From JACPDH01 sp041671505 (GTDB lineage: Bacteria > Acidobacteriota > Thermoanaerobaculia > Gp7-AA8): a DNA stretch of 64,000 nucleotides. A program made the position numbers and the translations under genes. The notes under the pieces are model-generated. The model had not been told where the DNA came from. It made no database searches and saw only the letters and a list, made by a program, of their open reading frames with translations. Positions 17,498-25,869 of this stretch are shown here, in pieces. The stretch lies in contig JBAZBK010000016.1 in NCBI GenBank assembly GCA_041671505.1, positions 89,342-153,341 of the forward strand, read 5' to 3'. Position 1 is the first letter of the stretch, and each line of letters opens with the position of its first letter.

Positions 17498-18054
17498 GCC
17501 GGCGCGATCGCCTTCTTCCACTCGAACAGTCCCATCGTCGCGAGGACGATGAAGACGGCGTAGAGGCCGGCGGTCAGGTTGAGGTGGCGCGAGATGAAGA
17601 GGTAGACGTAGGCGATGTCGACCGCGATCCAGACGTGCCAGTTTTCGATCCACTTGCGGGTCATCATGAACTGCGCCACGAGGCTGTAGGCGGTCAGCGT
17701 GGAGTCAAAGAACGGGGCCGCCGCGTTCGTGTGGGCGGCCAGCGTCGTGCCGAGCCACCAGGCGAACGCGCCGCCGGCGACGAGGAGAAGCACGTAGACC
17801 GCAGGCTTCACTCGCGACACCTTCAGCCGCGTGTGCCCTTCGCCCCCGTAGAGCCACTCGTACCAGCCATAGACGTTGAACGCAAAGTAGACGACCTGCA
17901 AGCCCATGTCCGCGTAAAGCCGGTGCTGGTAGAAGAAGACGCCGTAGAGCGTGACCGCCACGAGCCCGAGCGGCCAGGTCCAGATGTTCTGCTTGACGGT
18001 GAGCCAGACGCAGGCGAGCGTCGTCGCGACGGCAAAGATCTCGAGCGTGCTCAT
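17473..18054 (-). CDS. PnuC/PnuT-family vitamin transporter (probably thiamine)
   Basis: The 193-residue inner-membrane protein has about seven helices and Pnu-family signatures: VKQNIWTWPLGLVAVTLYGVFFYQHRLYADMGLQVVYFAFNVYGWYEW and a later YSLVAQFMMTRKWIENWHVWIAVD. PnuC facilitates diffusion of nicotinamide riboside and its homologue PnuT that of thiamine. The gene lies 56 bp behind a TonB receptor gene led by a TPP riboswitch, the known omr1-pnuT arrangement, so thiamine is the better guess. A GC hairpin at 18075-18100 lies in the gap. Start is ATG at 18054; the upstream frame is spacer. The final residues EVLSAEC and the stop come from heptamer repeat DNA. Confidence 0.8.
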   Translation of the reverse strand: MSTLEIFAVATTLACVWLTVKQNIWTWPLGLVAVTLYGVFFYQHRLYADMGLQVVYFAFNVYGWYEWLYGGEGHTRLKVSRVKPAVYVLLLVAGGAFAWWLGTTLAAHTNAAAPFFDSTLTAYSLVAQFMMTRKWIENWHVWIAVDIAYVYLFISRHLNLTAGLYAVFIVLATMGLFEWKKAIAPAEVLSAEC

Positions 18055-18109
18055 CGGATTCGGGTCTTCAAGACGCCGCCCGCCCCGAAGGGCGGGCGGC
18101 GGGGACATC

Positions 18110-20419
18110 CTACATCCGGAAATCGATCGTCGCCATCACGTTCCGCGTCGCCGACGGGTAGTAGTACGGAATGCCGTCGAGCACGCGGTCGCCGGCGCTC
18201 GTCTCGGTGAAGTACTGGTAGCTGTATCCGCTCGCGTAGATCCGGTCGTTGTCGAAGAGGTTGTTGACGAAGATGTTGAGTCGCGGACGCCCCGGCAGCC
18301 AGCGCTCGAGAGCGAACGACGCGCGAAGGTCGGCATTCGTGTAGTCGGGAGTCACGAGAGAGGAGTCTCCCGTGTTGTCGAGCTGCGACTCGCCGACGTA
18401 GCGACCCGACACGCCGAAGGTCATCCCCGGACGCGCCGTCCAGTCGACCGAGAGGTTCGCGGTGACCGACGGCGTCAGGAGCGGCTCGACGTCGTGATAC
18501 TCGAGAGGCACGCTCTCGAGATAGCTGCCGTCCTCGCCGTAGACGTCGGTGTACTGCGTCCACTCCGAGATCCTGCTGTGGCTGAAGGTCGCGTTGCCGC
18601 CGAGCTCGATCGTACGCGCCTCGTTTGCAGTCCAGCGGAAGTCGACCTCGATGCCGCGGCGATAGCTCTCGTCGACGTTGCGACGGAGCGGAAGCCCGAT
18701 ATCGGAGAGCTCACCGGTGAGCGCGATCTCGTCGTTGAACTCCATCGCGTAGAGGTTGACCGTCAGGGCGTGGCGCGGGCCATTCCAGTCGATGCCGGCC
18801 TCGACGTCGGTGACCTCCTCGGGCTTCACCGCCTCGAGGTCGTACGGCACGGTCGCATTGTCTTCTCCGGCAAGCATGTCGTTGCGCGTCGGCTCGCGCG
18901 AGGCCTGCCCGACCGATGCGTACGCGCTGAGCCCGGAGGAGATGCGGTAACGTGCGCCGAGCTTCGGGTTGAAGAAGCTCCAATCGACGCTGCCGAGGTC
19001 GGGATCGCCGTCGTACGAGAACTCCGCGAAGCGCAGCTGCGCGTCGCCGTATAGATTGCAGCGTCCCGCGTCGCGGCTCGCCTTCACGAATGCCATCGTT
19101 TCGGTCTTGAAGCCGGTGTTGAAGTACTGCTGCGCGCCGTCGATCGTCTGGAAGTGATCGCCGTCGTAGTCGGCGTAATGCGCGCCGGCGGAAAGATCGA
19201 CGTTGCCGATCCGGCTGTTGACCGTCGCCATCAGACCGGTGGTCTGCTGGTCGAGATGGAACTTGAGCAGCGCCGTCTGAGTCTCCGGATCGCCCCATAG
19301 CTGGAAGAATCCCTGCGCGCCGTTGTAGTAGGCGGTCGCGGTGAGACTCGACGCGCTGCCGAGCATCGTCGTGTACTGAAGCTGGACGATGTCCTGCCCG
19401 AAGTCGTCGCGCTCCGACTCGTCGAGCGGATTGAAGGTCGGGTGCTCCTCGAGCGTCGCCTCGTCAGCCGCGAGGTACGACATCTGGCTCTTCTCCCGGC
19501 CGAAGATCGAGACGAGCTTGAGCATCGAGTCGTCGTTGCGCCACGAGCCGTTGAGATAGATCGAATGCTGCTCCACCCCCGAGTGGTCGCGATAGCCATC
19601 GGTCTCGTTGTACGACGCCCGTCCCCAGAGCGCGAAGCCGTTGCCGAGCGTCCCGCTCTGGAAGGCAGCGGTCGCGCGCGTGGTATCGAACGAGCCGGCC
19701 GTCAACTCGGCCGACACCGAGCCGTTCTCGTCGAGCGGCATGCTCGTGAAGTTGATCGAGCCGCCGTATGAGGGCGAACCGACCGTCGACGTGCCGACGC
19801 CGCGCTGCACCTGGATCGAGTCGACCGCGCCGGCGAAATCGGTGATGTTGTTGAAGTAGAACGCGTTCTCCGCGGGATCGTTGAGCGGCACGCCGTCGAG
19901 CGTCATGTTGATCCGCGTCTGGCCGATGCCGCGCAGGGAGACGTACGAGTAGTTCGTTCCCGAGCCCGAGTCGGAGTACGACGTCATCGACGGCGCGACG
20001 GAGAGCAGGAGCGGCATGTCCTGCCCCTGGTAGCGCTGCTCGATCTCGCTCCGCCCGATGTCTTTCTTCGTGACCGGAGTCGCGTCGGCGGCGCGGATCG
20101 CCGACACGACGAGCTCGTCGGCGATCTGCGGGAGCGGCTGAAGCACGATGACCGAGCTGCAGGCCCACGCGCCTGCCTGCCGCGGCTGGAAGCGGGGATG
20201 ACTCACCACGAGCTCGATCGCGGCGGGCGGCGAGGGGATCACGAACATGCCGTCCTGATCGGTCGTCACGACCGTGCTGCCGGCGGCAACGCGCGCCCCG
20301 GCGATCGCGTCACCGTTCGGCCCGACGACGCGCGCGCGACAGAAGGTGTCCGACGCAAAAATAGGGAGACTGAGAAGGATGCCGAAAAGAAAAAAACCGA
20401 GACTGCGGATGTTTTTCAC
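18110..20419 (-). CDS. TonB-dependent outer-membrane receptor, riboswitch-controlled
   Basis: The protein has 769 residues. After a signal peptide (LGFFLFGILLSLPIFA) comes a carboxypeptidase-regulatory-like beta domain (RVVGPNGDAIAGARVAAG), then a plug domain (VTKKDIGRSEIEQRYQGQDMPLLLSVAPSM, YSYVSLRGIGQTRINMTLDGVPLNDP) and a 22-strand-type barrel ending NVMATIDFRM. It imports a ligand across the outer membrane using TonB energy. The TPP riboswitch directly upstream points to thiamine or a precursor. The GTG at 20419 is preferred over 20458 because a GGAGG lies 6 bases before it and a signal peptide follows. The Pnu-type transporter gene follows after 55 bp in the same unit. Confidence 0.92.
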   Translation of the reverse strand: MKNIRSLGFFLFGILLSLPIFASDTFCRARVVGPNGDAIAGARVAAGSTVVTTDQDGMFVIPSPPAAIELVVSHPRFQPRQAGAWACSSVIVLQPLPQIADELVVSAIRAADATPVTKKDIGRSEIEQRYQGQDMPLLLSVAPSMTSYSDSGSGTNYSYVSLRGIGQTRINMTLDGVPLNDPAENAFYFNNITDFAGAVDSIQVQRGVGTSTVGSPSYGGSINFTSMPLDENGSVSAELTAGSFDTTRATAAFQSGTLGNGFALWGRASYNETDGYRDHSGVEQHSIYLNGSWRNDDSMLKLVSIFGREKSQMSYLAADEATLEEHPTFNPLDESERDDFGQDIVQLQYTTMLGSASSLTATAYYNGAQGFFQLWGDPETQTALLKFHLDQQTTGLMATVNSRIGNVDLSAGAHYADYDGDHFQTIDGAQQYFNTGFKTETMAFVKASRDAGRCNLYGDAQLRFAEFSYDGDPDLGSVDWSFFNPKLGARYRISSGLSAYASVGQASREPTRNDMLAGEDNATVPYDLEAVKPEEVTDVEAGIDWNGPRHALTVNLYAMEFNDEIALTGELSDIGLPLRRNVDESYRRGIEVDFRWTANEARTIELGGNATFSHSRISEWTQYTDVYGEDGSYLESVPLEYHDVEPLLTPSVTANLSVDWTARPGMTFGVSGRYVGESQLDNTGDSSLVTPDYTNADLRASFALERWLPGRPRLNIFVNNLFDNDRIYASGYSYQYFTETSAGDRVLDGIPYYYPSATRNVMATIDFRM

Positions 20420-20467
20420 GATGCCTCCGACTTCGAGGCGCCACAGGAGGAGCGCCACGCTCCACCT

Positions 20468-20546
20468 CTGCCGTTCCCTACGCCGGTATAAACCGGATCA
20501 GGTTCGAGGGTTTGATCTCAGGCTCTTTCGAGCCACCCCTAGGCGC
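20468..20546 (-). promoter_or_regulatory. TPP (thiamine pyrophosphate) riboswitch
   Basis: Read on the minus strand from about 20545 down, the sequence holds the thi-box order: aggggtg, a short P3 hairpin gctcgaaagagc, then ctgagatcaaaccc, cgaacctgatc, a P4 stem ccggtttataccgg and the closing cgtagggaa. CTGAGA and ACCTGAT are the pyrimidine- and pyrophosphate-sensing cores. It ends about 50 bases before the GTG of the TonB receptor gene, where TPP binding would be expected to repress expression by terminating transcription or hiding the ribosome site. Confidence 0.93.
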
Positions 20547-20788
20547 GGGAGTGAGTTTAGCGCGGAGCGGGAGTTCAGTGTCAACAGCTTGAAGTGAGAA
20601 CGGTGAACGTAGAATTTTGAATCCAGAAATGGAAGCAATCCCGGTCCCCTTTCTGGGTTCAGAATTCAAAGCTCAGCGCGCTGACTTCCATCTGCCGAAG
20701 TTGCGCGGAGTGAGGGCTCGCAAATCGATACGAATCATTGAGCTAATAAAACAGCACTAAAATATTGATCTATATTAAGGCCTATCAA

Positions 20789-21301
20789 ATGAAGCTTAAA
20801 AAAACTTCGCCACGCGCCGCTCGCATCCCGCGAAGCAAATCGCACCGCCAGGAATCTCTCAATTCTCAAGTCCCAATTCTCAATTCGTCCGCGGCGCCGC
20901 CGCCCGCCGGCTACTCCGGGACGCCGCTACCGAAGAAGCTCGGCATCAAGCCTGGCGCGACGGTGCTGCTCGTCAGCGCACCCGCCGGGTTTGCGGACAC
21001 ACTCGGCGAGCTGCCGCCCGGCGCGAAGCTCGCGCGATCGTCACGATCGCCAGTCCCGACGATCCTTCTCTTCGTCCGATCGCAGGCCACTCTCGCGAAG
21101 GCGTTCGAGCCAGCGACGATGAAGCTCTCCACACCCGGCGCTCTCTGGATCATCTGGCCAAAGAAGAGCTCACCCCTCGCCGGCGACCTCGGCGAGAACG
21201 AGATCCGCGCCTTCGGCCTCGCGCGCGGCTTCGTCGATTACAAGGTCTGCGCCGTCGACGCCGACTGGTCGGGGCTGGTGTTCGCTAGGAGGCGGAGTTG
21301 A
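20789..21301 (+). CDS. DUF3052-type small protein
   Basis: From the ATG at 20789 the protein has 170 residues. The conserved part begins at about residue 38 with GYSGTPLPKKLGIKPG and ends GFVDYKVCAVDADWSGLVFARR, matching the DUF3052 pattern. These are small cytoplasmic proteins of unknown role, sometimes placed near stress genes. No good Shine-Dalgarno is seen at 20789 (a TTG at 20765 is an alternative). The first 37 residues are low-complexity, partly translated from a heptamer run (20856-20886: tctcaat, tctcaag, tcccaat, tctcaat). They may be a recent extension, because no start codon lies between that run and the domain. The DNA just upstream (20690-20790) is AT-rich and may hold the promoter. 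Confidence 0.75.
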   Translation: MKLKKTSPRAARIPRSKSHRQESLNSQVPILNSSAAPPPAGYSGTPLPKKLGIKPGATVLLVSAPAGFADTLGELPPGAKLARSSRSPVPTILLFVRSQATLAKAFEPATMKLSTPGALWIIWPKKSSPLAGDLGENEIRAFGLARGFVDYKVCAVDADWSGLVFARRRS

Positions 21302-21333
21302 ATCTTCCTTCGATTGCGGTGCGTCCATGCATC

Positions 21334-21512
21334 AGGGTCGAGAGAAAACCGAAATGAAGAATGTCGAATGAAGAACGAGGAATGAAGAAAGGTGAACCGC
21401 GACACGGCCGGCTCCCACTTCTCAATTCTTCATTCTGCATTCGACATTCTTCATTTCGGTTTCCATGACGAACTGCAGGCGCGCCTCTCGCCTCTCGCCT
21501 CCCGCCCCCCGC
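21334..21512. repeat. heptamer-array inverted repeat
   Basis: The left arm at 21346-21395 (accgaaa, tgaagaa, tgtcgaa, tgaagaa, cgaggaa, tgaagaa) is complementary to the right arm at 21415-21465 (cacttct, caattct, tcattct, gcattcg, acattct, tcatttc, ggt). A second, different array (cgcctct, cgcctct, cgcctcc) follows at 21482-21502, upstream of the amidohydrolase gene. Confidence 0.78.
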
Positions 21513-21557
21513 TCGCGTATCCTTTCTCGTCACGCTCAAAACCCCGGAGGCCCCTTG

Positions 21558-24500
21558 ATGAAGCTCGTGCGGATCCTCGCAGCTCTCCTCGCCCTCGCCA
21601 CGCCGCTTGGCGCCGAGACCACCGCCCCGCTCGGCATCCGCGACAACACGCCGCACGTCGTCGCCTTCACGAACGCGACGATCGTCGTTTCACCTTCGAA
21701 GACACTCGAGAAGGCGACGCTCCTGCTTCGCGACGGGCGCGTCGAGGCGGTCGGGACGGCAGTGAAAGTCCCATCGGATGCCGTGGCCGCCGACGCGACG
21801 GGACGCACGCTCTACCCCGGCTTTATCGATCCCTACAGCGACTACGGGCTTTCGTCGGTCGGAGATCTCAATCCGGCGTGGACCGGCACCACGGAGAAAT
21901 CCGAAGGTACCCGCAGTGGCACGAACGCATGGAACGACGCCATCCACGCCGAGATCGACTGGGTCTCGCGCTTCGCGCCCGACGGGAAGGCCGCGAGCGA
22001 CCTGCTCGGAAACGGCTACGCGGTTGTGCAATCGTCGAAGCTCGATGGCATCTTCCGCGGCCGCGCATTCGTCGCGTCTCTCCGCGGCGGGCTTCCGAAC
22101 GAGCTCGTGATCGAGCCTCACTCACGGCAGTTCATGTCGTTCGACAAGGGGAGCTCGAAGCAGGATTACCCCGAGTCGCTCATGGGCTCGATCGCGCTCG
22201 TCCGCCAGACGCTGCTCGACGCGCGCTGGTACGCCGACGCGCAGGCCGCCTGGGCGAAGAACCGCAACCAGAAGGCGCCGGAGACGAACCGCGCGCTCGA
22301 GGCGCTCGCCGCGAATCGCGCGCCTGTCGTCTTCGAGACCGGCAACGAGCTCTCGCTCCTGCGCGCCGCGCGGATCGGCGCCGAGATGAAGCTCGCGATC
22401 ATCTACGTCGGGACGCACCGCGAGGCGAGCCGCCTCGACGAGATCGCCGCGCTGAAGCCGACGATCATCCTTCCCGTCTCGCTTCCGAGCCGCCCCGACG
22501 CCGTCCTTCCGGGTGACGAGCTCGACACGACCCTGGGTGCGCTGCGCGTGTGGGAACGCGCTCCCTGCACGGCGTCAGCGCTCGCCTCACGCGGCGCAAC
22601 CATCGCATTCACCAGCCGCGGGCTCGGGGAGAACGAGAAGTTCTTCGAGAACATCGCCCAGATGCTCCGCTGCGGACTCGACCGCGGCGTCGCCCTGGGC
22701 GCGCTCACGACCGTCCCGGCGTCGATCGCCGGCGTCGAGGGCGAGGTCGGAACTCTCGAGCCGGGCAAGCGCGGCAACGTCGTCGTCGCGGATGGCGATC
22801 TGTTCGACGGCGGCAAAGTGCGCGCCGTCTGGATCGACGGCGTGCTCGCCCTCGAGCCCGAGACCGACTTCCGCGGCAAGTACGACCTCAGCTTCGCCGA
22901 CAAGACGGTGCGGCTCGAGTTGAGCGGAACCGCGGCCAAACTCGACGCGACGCTGTCGTCGGGCGGCAAGGAGACGCTGAGCGCCGCCGTGCAGCGAACG
23001 AAGTTCTCCTTCGCCTTCGCCCAGCCGCTCGACGATTTCGGCTTCGGCGGCACGGCTCGATTCCAGTTCGAGAGCTTCCGTGGTCCGCTCTCGGGAAGGG
23101 TGAGGCTCGGCGACGGACGCTGGCTCGCGGTCGCAATCACCCCGATCACCGACGAAAAGCTGGCCGCGAAGAAGGACGCGGACGCCGAGCTCGTCTCGCA
23201 CCCGACACTCCCGAACGTCGCCTTCGGCTGGGAGAGCCTTCCGAAGCGCGAGAACGTCCTCGTACGGAACGCGACGATCTTCACGAGCGGCAAAGCGGGC
23301 GTGCTCGAGAACGCCGATCTGCTCGTCGTCGACGGAAAGGTCGCGAAGGTCGGTTCCGCGCTTGCCCTTCCCGCCGGCGTACGCGTCGTCGATGCGACCG
23401 GCAAGTTCATCACGCCGGGGATCATCGACGAGCACTCGCACGTCGCGATCTCGCAGGGCGTGAATGAAGGAACCCACAACGTCACCTCCGAGGTGCGGAT
23501 CGCCGATGTGGTGAACCCCGACGACGTCGGCATCTATCGCGCGCTCGCCGGCGGCACGACGATGGCGCAGCTGTTTCACGGCTCCGCGAACCCGATCGGC
23601 GGCCAGGCGCAGGTGGTGAAGTTCCGCTGGGGCCAGGGATCCGAGGGGATGAAATTCGACGCCGCGCCCCTCACGATCAAGTTCGCGCTCGGCGAGAACG
23701 TGAAGCAGTCGAACTGGGGTGGAACCTCCCGCTATCCGCAGACGCGCATGGGCGTCGAGACGATCATGAAGGACTGGTTCCTCGCAGCGCGGGAGTACGC
23801 CGCGAAGCAAAAGGGGTGGAGCGCACTCTCCGCGAAACAGCGCGAGGGGCGCGTGCCGCCTCGGCGCGATCTTCGGCTCGACGCTCTTGTCGAGATCCTC
23901 GAAGGAAAGCGCTTCGTCCACGCTCACTCTTACGTGCAGAGCGAGATCCTGATGCTGATGCGCCTCGCCGAGGAGCTCGGCTTCCGCGTGCAGACCTTCA
24001 CTCACATCCTCGAGGGCTACAAGGTCGCGGGCGAGATGGCCAAACACGGCGCATCCGCAGCAGGCTTCTCCGACTGGTGGGCCTACAAGTACGAGGTGTG
24101 GGACGCGATACCGTACTCCCCCTGCGTCACGCGCGAGCGGGGCGTCGTGACGGCGATCAATTCTGATTCGTCGGAGCTGATCCGCCGCCTGAACCAGGAG
24201 GCGGCGAAATCGATTCGCTATTGCGGCCTCGAGCCTGCCGAAGCGCTGAAGATGGTCACGATCAACCCGGCGATCACGCTGAAGATCGACGCGCGCGTCG
24301 GCTCGCTCGAAGAGGGCAAGGATGGCGACTTCGTGATCTGGAGCGGCAATCCACTCTCGATGTTCAGTAAGCCGGAACAGACCTGGATCGACGGAACGAA
24401 CTATTTCGACCTCGCGCGCGACGCGCAGATGCGAAAGCGTGACGCTGCCGAAAAGAAGGCGCTGCTCGACAAGGCGGCGGCATCGAAACCACGCGGCGGC

Positions 24501-24584
24501 GTCCCGGCGCAAGCCGCCGAGATGGACGCCTGGCACTGTGACGACGTCGTGGATGTCTGGGCGAAGAACGAGGTGACCCGATGA
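21558..24584 (+). CDS. exported tandem amidohydrolase
   Basis: The protein has 1008 residues with a signal peptide (MKLVRILAALLALATPLGAE). It carries two consecutive amidohydrolase-superfamily modules. The first (about 25-540) has LYPGFIDPYSDYGLSS where the metal-binding HxH should be, so it looks catalytically dead. The second (about 570-1000) has TPGIIDEHSHVAIS with an intact HxH, later FVHAHSY and THILEGYK histidines, and a regular ITLKIDARVGSLEEGKDGDFVIWSG end. It is probably a periplasmic metal-dependent hydrolase (imidazolonepropionase/dipeptidase-like). The ATG at 21558 follows GGAGG at 21545 and starts the signal peptide. The stop overlaps the next gene (ATGA). Confidence 0.85.
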   Translation: MKLVRILAALLALATPLGAETTAPLGIRDNTPHVVAFTNATIVVSPSKTLEKATLLLRDGRVEAVGTAVKVPSDAVAADATGRTLYPGFIDPYSDYGLSSVGDLNPAWTGTTEKSEGTRSGTNAWNDAIHAEIDWVSRFAPDGKAASDLLGNGYAVVQSSKLDGIFRGRAFVASLRGGLPNELVIEPHSRQFMSFDKGSSKQDYPESLMGSIALVRQTLLDARWYADAQAAWAKNRNQKAPETNRALEALAANRAPVVFETGNELSLLRAARIGAEMKLAIIYVGTHREASRLDEIAALKPTIILPVSLPSRPDAVLPGDELDTTLGALRVWERAPCTASALASRGATIAFTSRGLGENEKFFENIAQMLRCGLDRGVALGALTTVPASIAGVEGEVGTLEPGKRGNVVVADGDLFDGGKVRAVWIDGVLALEPETDFRGKYDLSFADKTVRLELSGTAAKLDATLSSGGKETLSAAVQRTKFSFAFAQPLDDFGFGGTARFQFESFRGPLSGRVRLGDGRWLAVAITPITDEKLAAKKDADAELVSHPTLPNVAFGWESLPKRENVLVRNATIFTSGKAGVLENADLLVVDGKVAKVGSALALPAGVRVVDATGKFITPGIIDEHSHVAISQGVNEGTHNVTSEVRIADVVNPDDVGIYRALAGGTTMAQLFHGSANPIGGQAQVVKFRWGQGSEGMKFDAAPLTIKFALGENVKQSNWGGTSRYPQTRMGVETIMKDWFLAAREYAAKQKGWSALSAKQREGRVPPRRDLRLDALVEILEGKRFVHAHSYVQSEILMLMRLAEELGFRVQTFTHILEGYKVAGEMAKHGASAAGFSDWWAYKYEVWDAIPYSPCVTRERGVVTAINSDSSELIRRLNQEAAKSIRYCGLEPAEALKMVTINPAITLKIDARVGSLEEGKDGDFVIWSGNPLSMFSKPEQTWIDGTNYFDLARDAQMRKRDAAEKKALLDKAAASKPRGGVPAQAAEMDAWHCDDVVDVWAKNEVTR

Positions 24585-25861
24585 GACGCGCGCTGATTCT
24601 CCTCCTCCTGCTCCTTCCTGTCGCGTCACTCGCGCACGACCTCGTTCCGGGAAAGCCGCAGTCGAAGGTCATCCTCCTCAAGGGTGGCGATCTCTACACC
24701 GTGTCGCAGGGAGTGCTGCCGGGAACCGATCTTCTCTTCGAGAACGGGAAGATCACGAAGATCGGCAAGGCTCTCGCGGCGCCTGACGGCGCGGAAGTCG
24801 TCGACGTGCGCGGCAAGCGCGTATACCCGGGACTGATCGCGCCGGCGACGATGATCGGGCTGCGCGACATCGACGCCGCGCGCCCGACACGCGACGACAC
24901 GGAGGTCGGGAGAATTCACCCGGAGGTCTCCGCGCACATTGCGTACAACCCCGATTCCGAGATCACTCCGACGGTTCGCAACCACGGGATTGCCGTGGCG
25001 CAGGTTGCGCCGCAGGGTCCCATGCTCCGCGGGCGCTCGTTCATCGTGAACCTCGACGGCTGGACCAAAGAAGATGCCGCCGTTAGGCTCGCCGACGGCG
25101 TCTTTCTCGCCTGGCCGGATGTCGCGGCGCCGGAGGGCGGCAAACCGTCGAAGGAAGGGCCCTCGAACAGGCAGAAGGCGGAAGACGCGCGGCTCGAACT
25201 GCGTCGCGCCTTCGACGACGCGCGCGCCTACATGCTCGGGAAGAAGGCGGGCACGCTTGTCGGGACCGACCTCCGCTGGGAGGCGATGATTCCGGTCCTC
25301 GAGAAGTCGCAGCCGCTCTACATCGTCGCGAACGACGCCCGGCAGATCGTCGAGGCGATCGACTTCGCGAAATCGCAGGGCGTGAAGATGGTGCTGGTCG
25401 GTGGCGCCGAGGCGTACCGCGCGGCGGCGCAGCTGAAGGACGCGGGAATCCCCGTGATCCTGCGCGACGTGATCGAGCGGCCGCTGCGGCAGGACGACGG
25501 TTACGATCTCGCCTACCGTCTCCCCGCGCTTCTGCACGAGGCGGGCGTGAAGTTCTGCCTCAGCACAGACGGCTCGTGGCAGGTACGAAACCTGCCGCTG
25601 CAGGCGGGGCAGGCCGTGGCGTACGGGCTCCCGCAGGACGTCGCCCTGCGCGCGATCACGCTCTCGACCGCGGAGATCCTCGGCGTCGACGCAGAGTTAG
25701 GCTCGCTCGACGTCGGCAAGCGCGCGACGCTCTTCATCCAGAACGGCGACGCGATCGACAACTTCGGCGGGCCCGTCGAGCGGATGTGGATCGACGGCCG
25801 CGAGGTGAACCTCGACGACAGGCAGAAGCGGTTATGGGAGAAATACCGGCAGAAGCCGTAA
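24581..25861 (+). CDS. exported amidohydrolase-like protein lacking the HxH motif
   Basis: The 426-residue protein has a signal peptide (LILLLLLLPVASLAHD). The fold is amidohydrolase-like: the beta-sandwich start KVILLKGGDLYTVSQGVLPGTDLLFENGKITKIG, the strand YPGLIAPATMIGLRD where a metal-binding histidine pair is expected but missing, and a terminal half with FCLSTDGSWQVRNLPLQAG and GVDAELGSLDVGKRATLFI. Loss of HxH suggests a structural partner of the neighbouring tandem amidohydrolase, comparable with that protein's first module. The genes overlap by four bases, so coupled synthesis is expected. It is convergent with the TPR gene 8 bp away. Confidence 0.82.
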   Translation: MRRALILLLLLLPVASLAHDLVPGKPQSKVILLKGGDLYTVSQGVLPGTDLLFENGKITKIGKALAAPDGAEVVDVRGKRVYPGLIAPATMIGLRDIDAARPTRDDTEVGRIHPEVSAHIAYNPDSEITPTVRNHGIAVAQVAPQGPMLRGRSFIVNLDGWTKEDAAVRLADGVFLAWPDVAAPEGGKPSKEGPSNRQKAEDARLELRRAFDDARAYMLGKKAGTLVGTDLRWEAMIPVLEKSQPLYIVANDARQIVEAIDFAKSQGVKMVLVGGAEAYRAAAQLKDAGIPVILRDVIERPLRQDDGYDLAYRLPALLHEAGVKFCLSTDGSWQVRNLPLQAGQAVAYGLPQDVALRAITLSTAEILGVDAELGSLDVGKRATLFIQNGDAIDNFGGPVERMWIDGREVNLDDRQKRLWEKYRQKP

Positions 25862-25869
25862 GGCGGACC

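Noticed and set aside
17473..18054. Firm assignment of the Pnu protein as a nicotinamide riboside transporter
   Set aside because: Its position behind a TPP riboswitch and receptor argues for thiamine; sequence alone does not decide, so only the family is stated.
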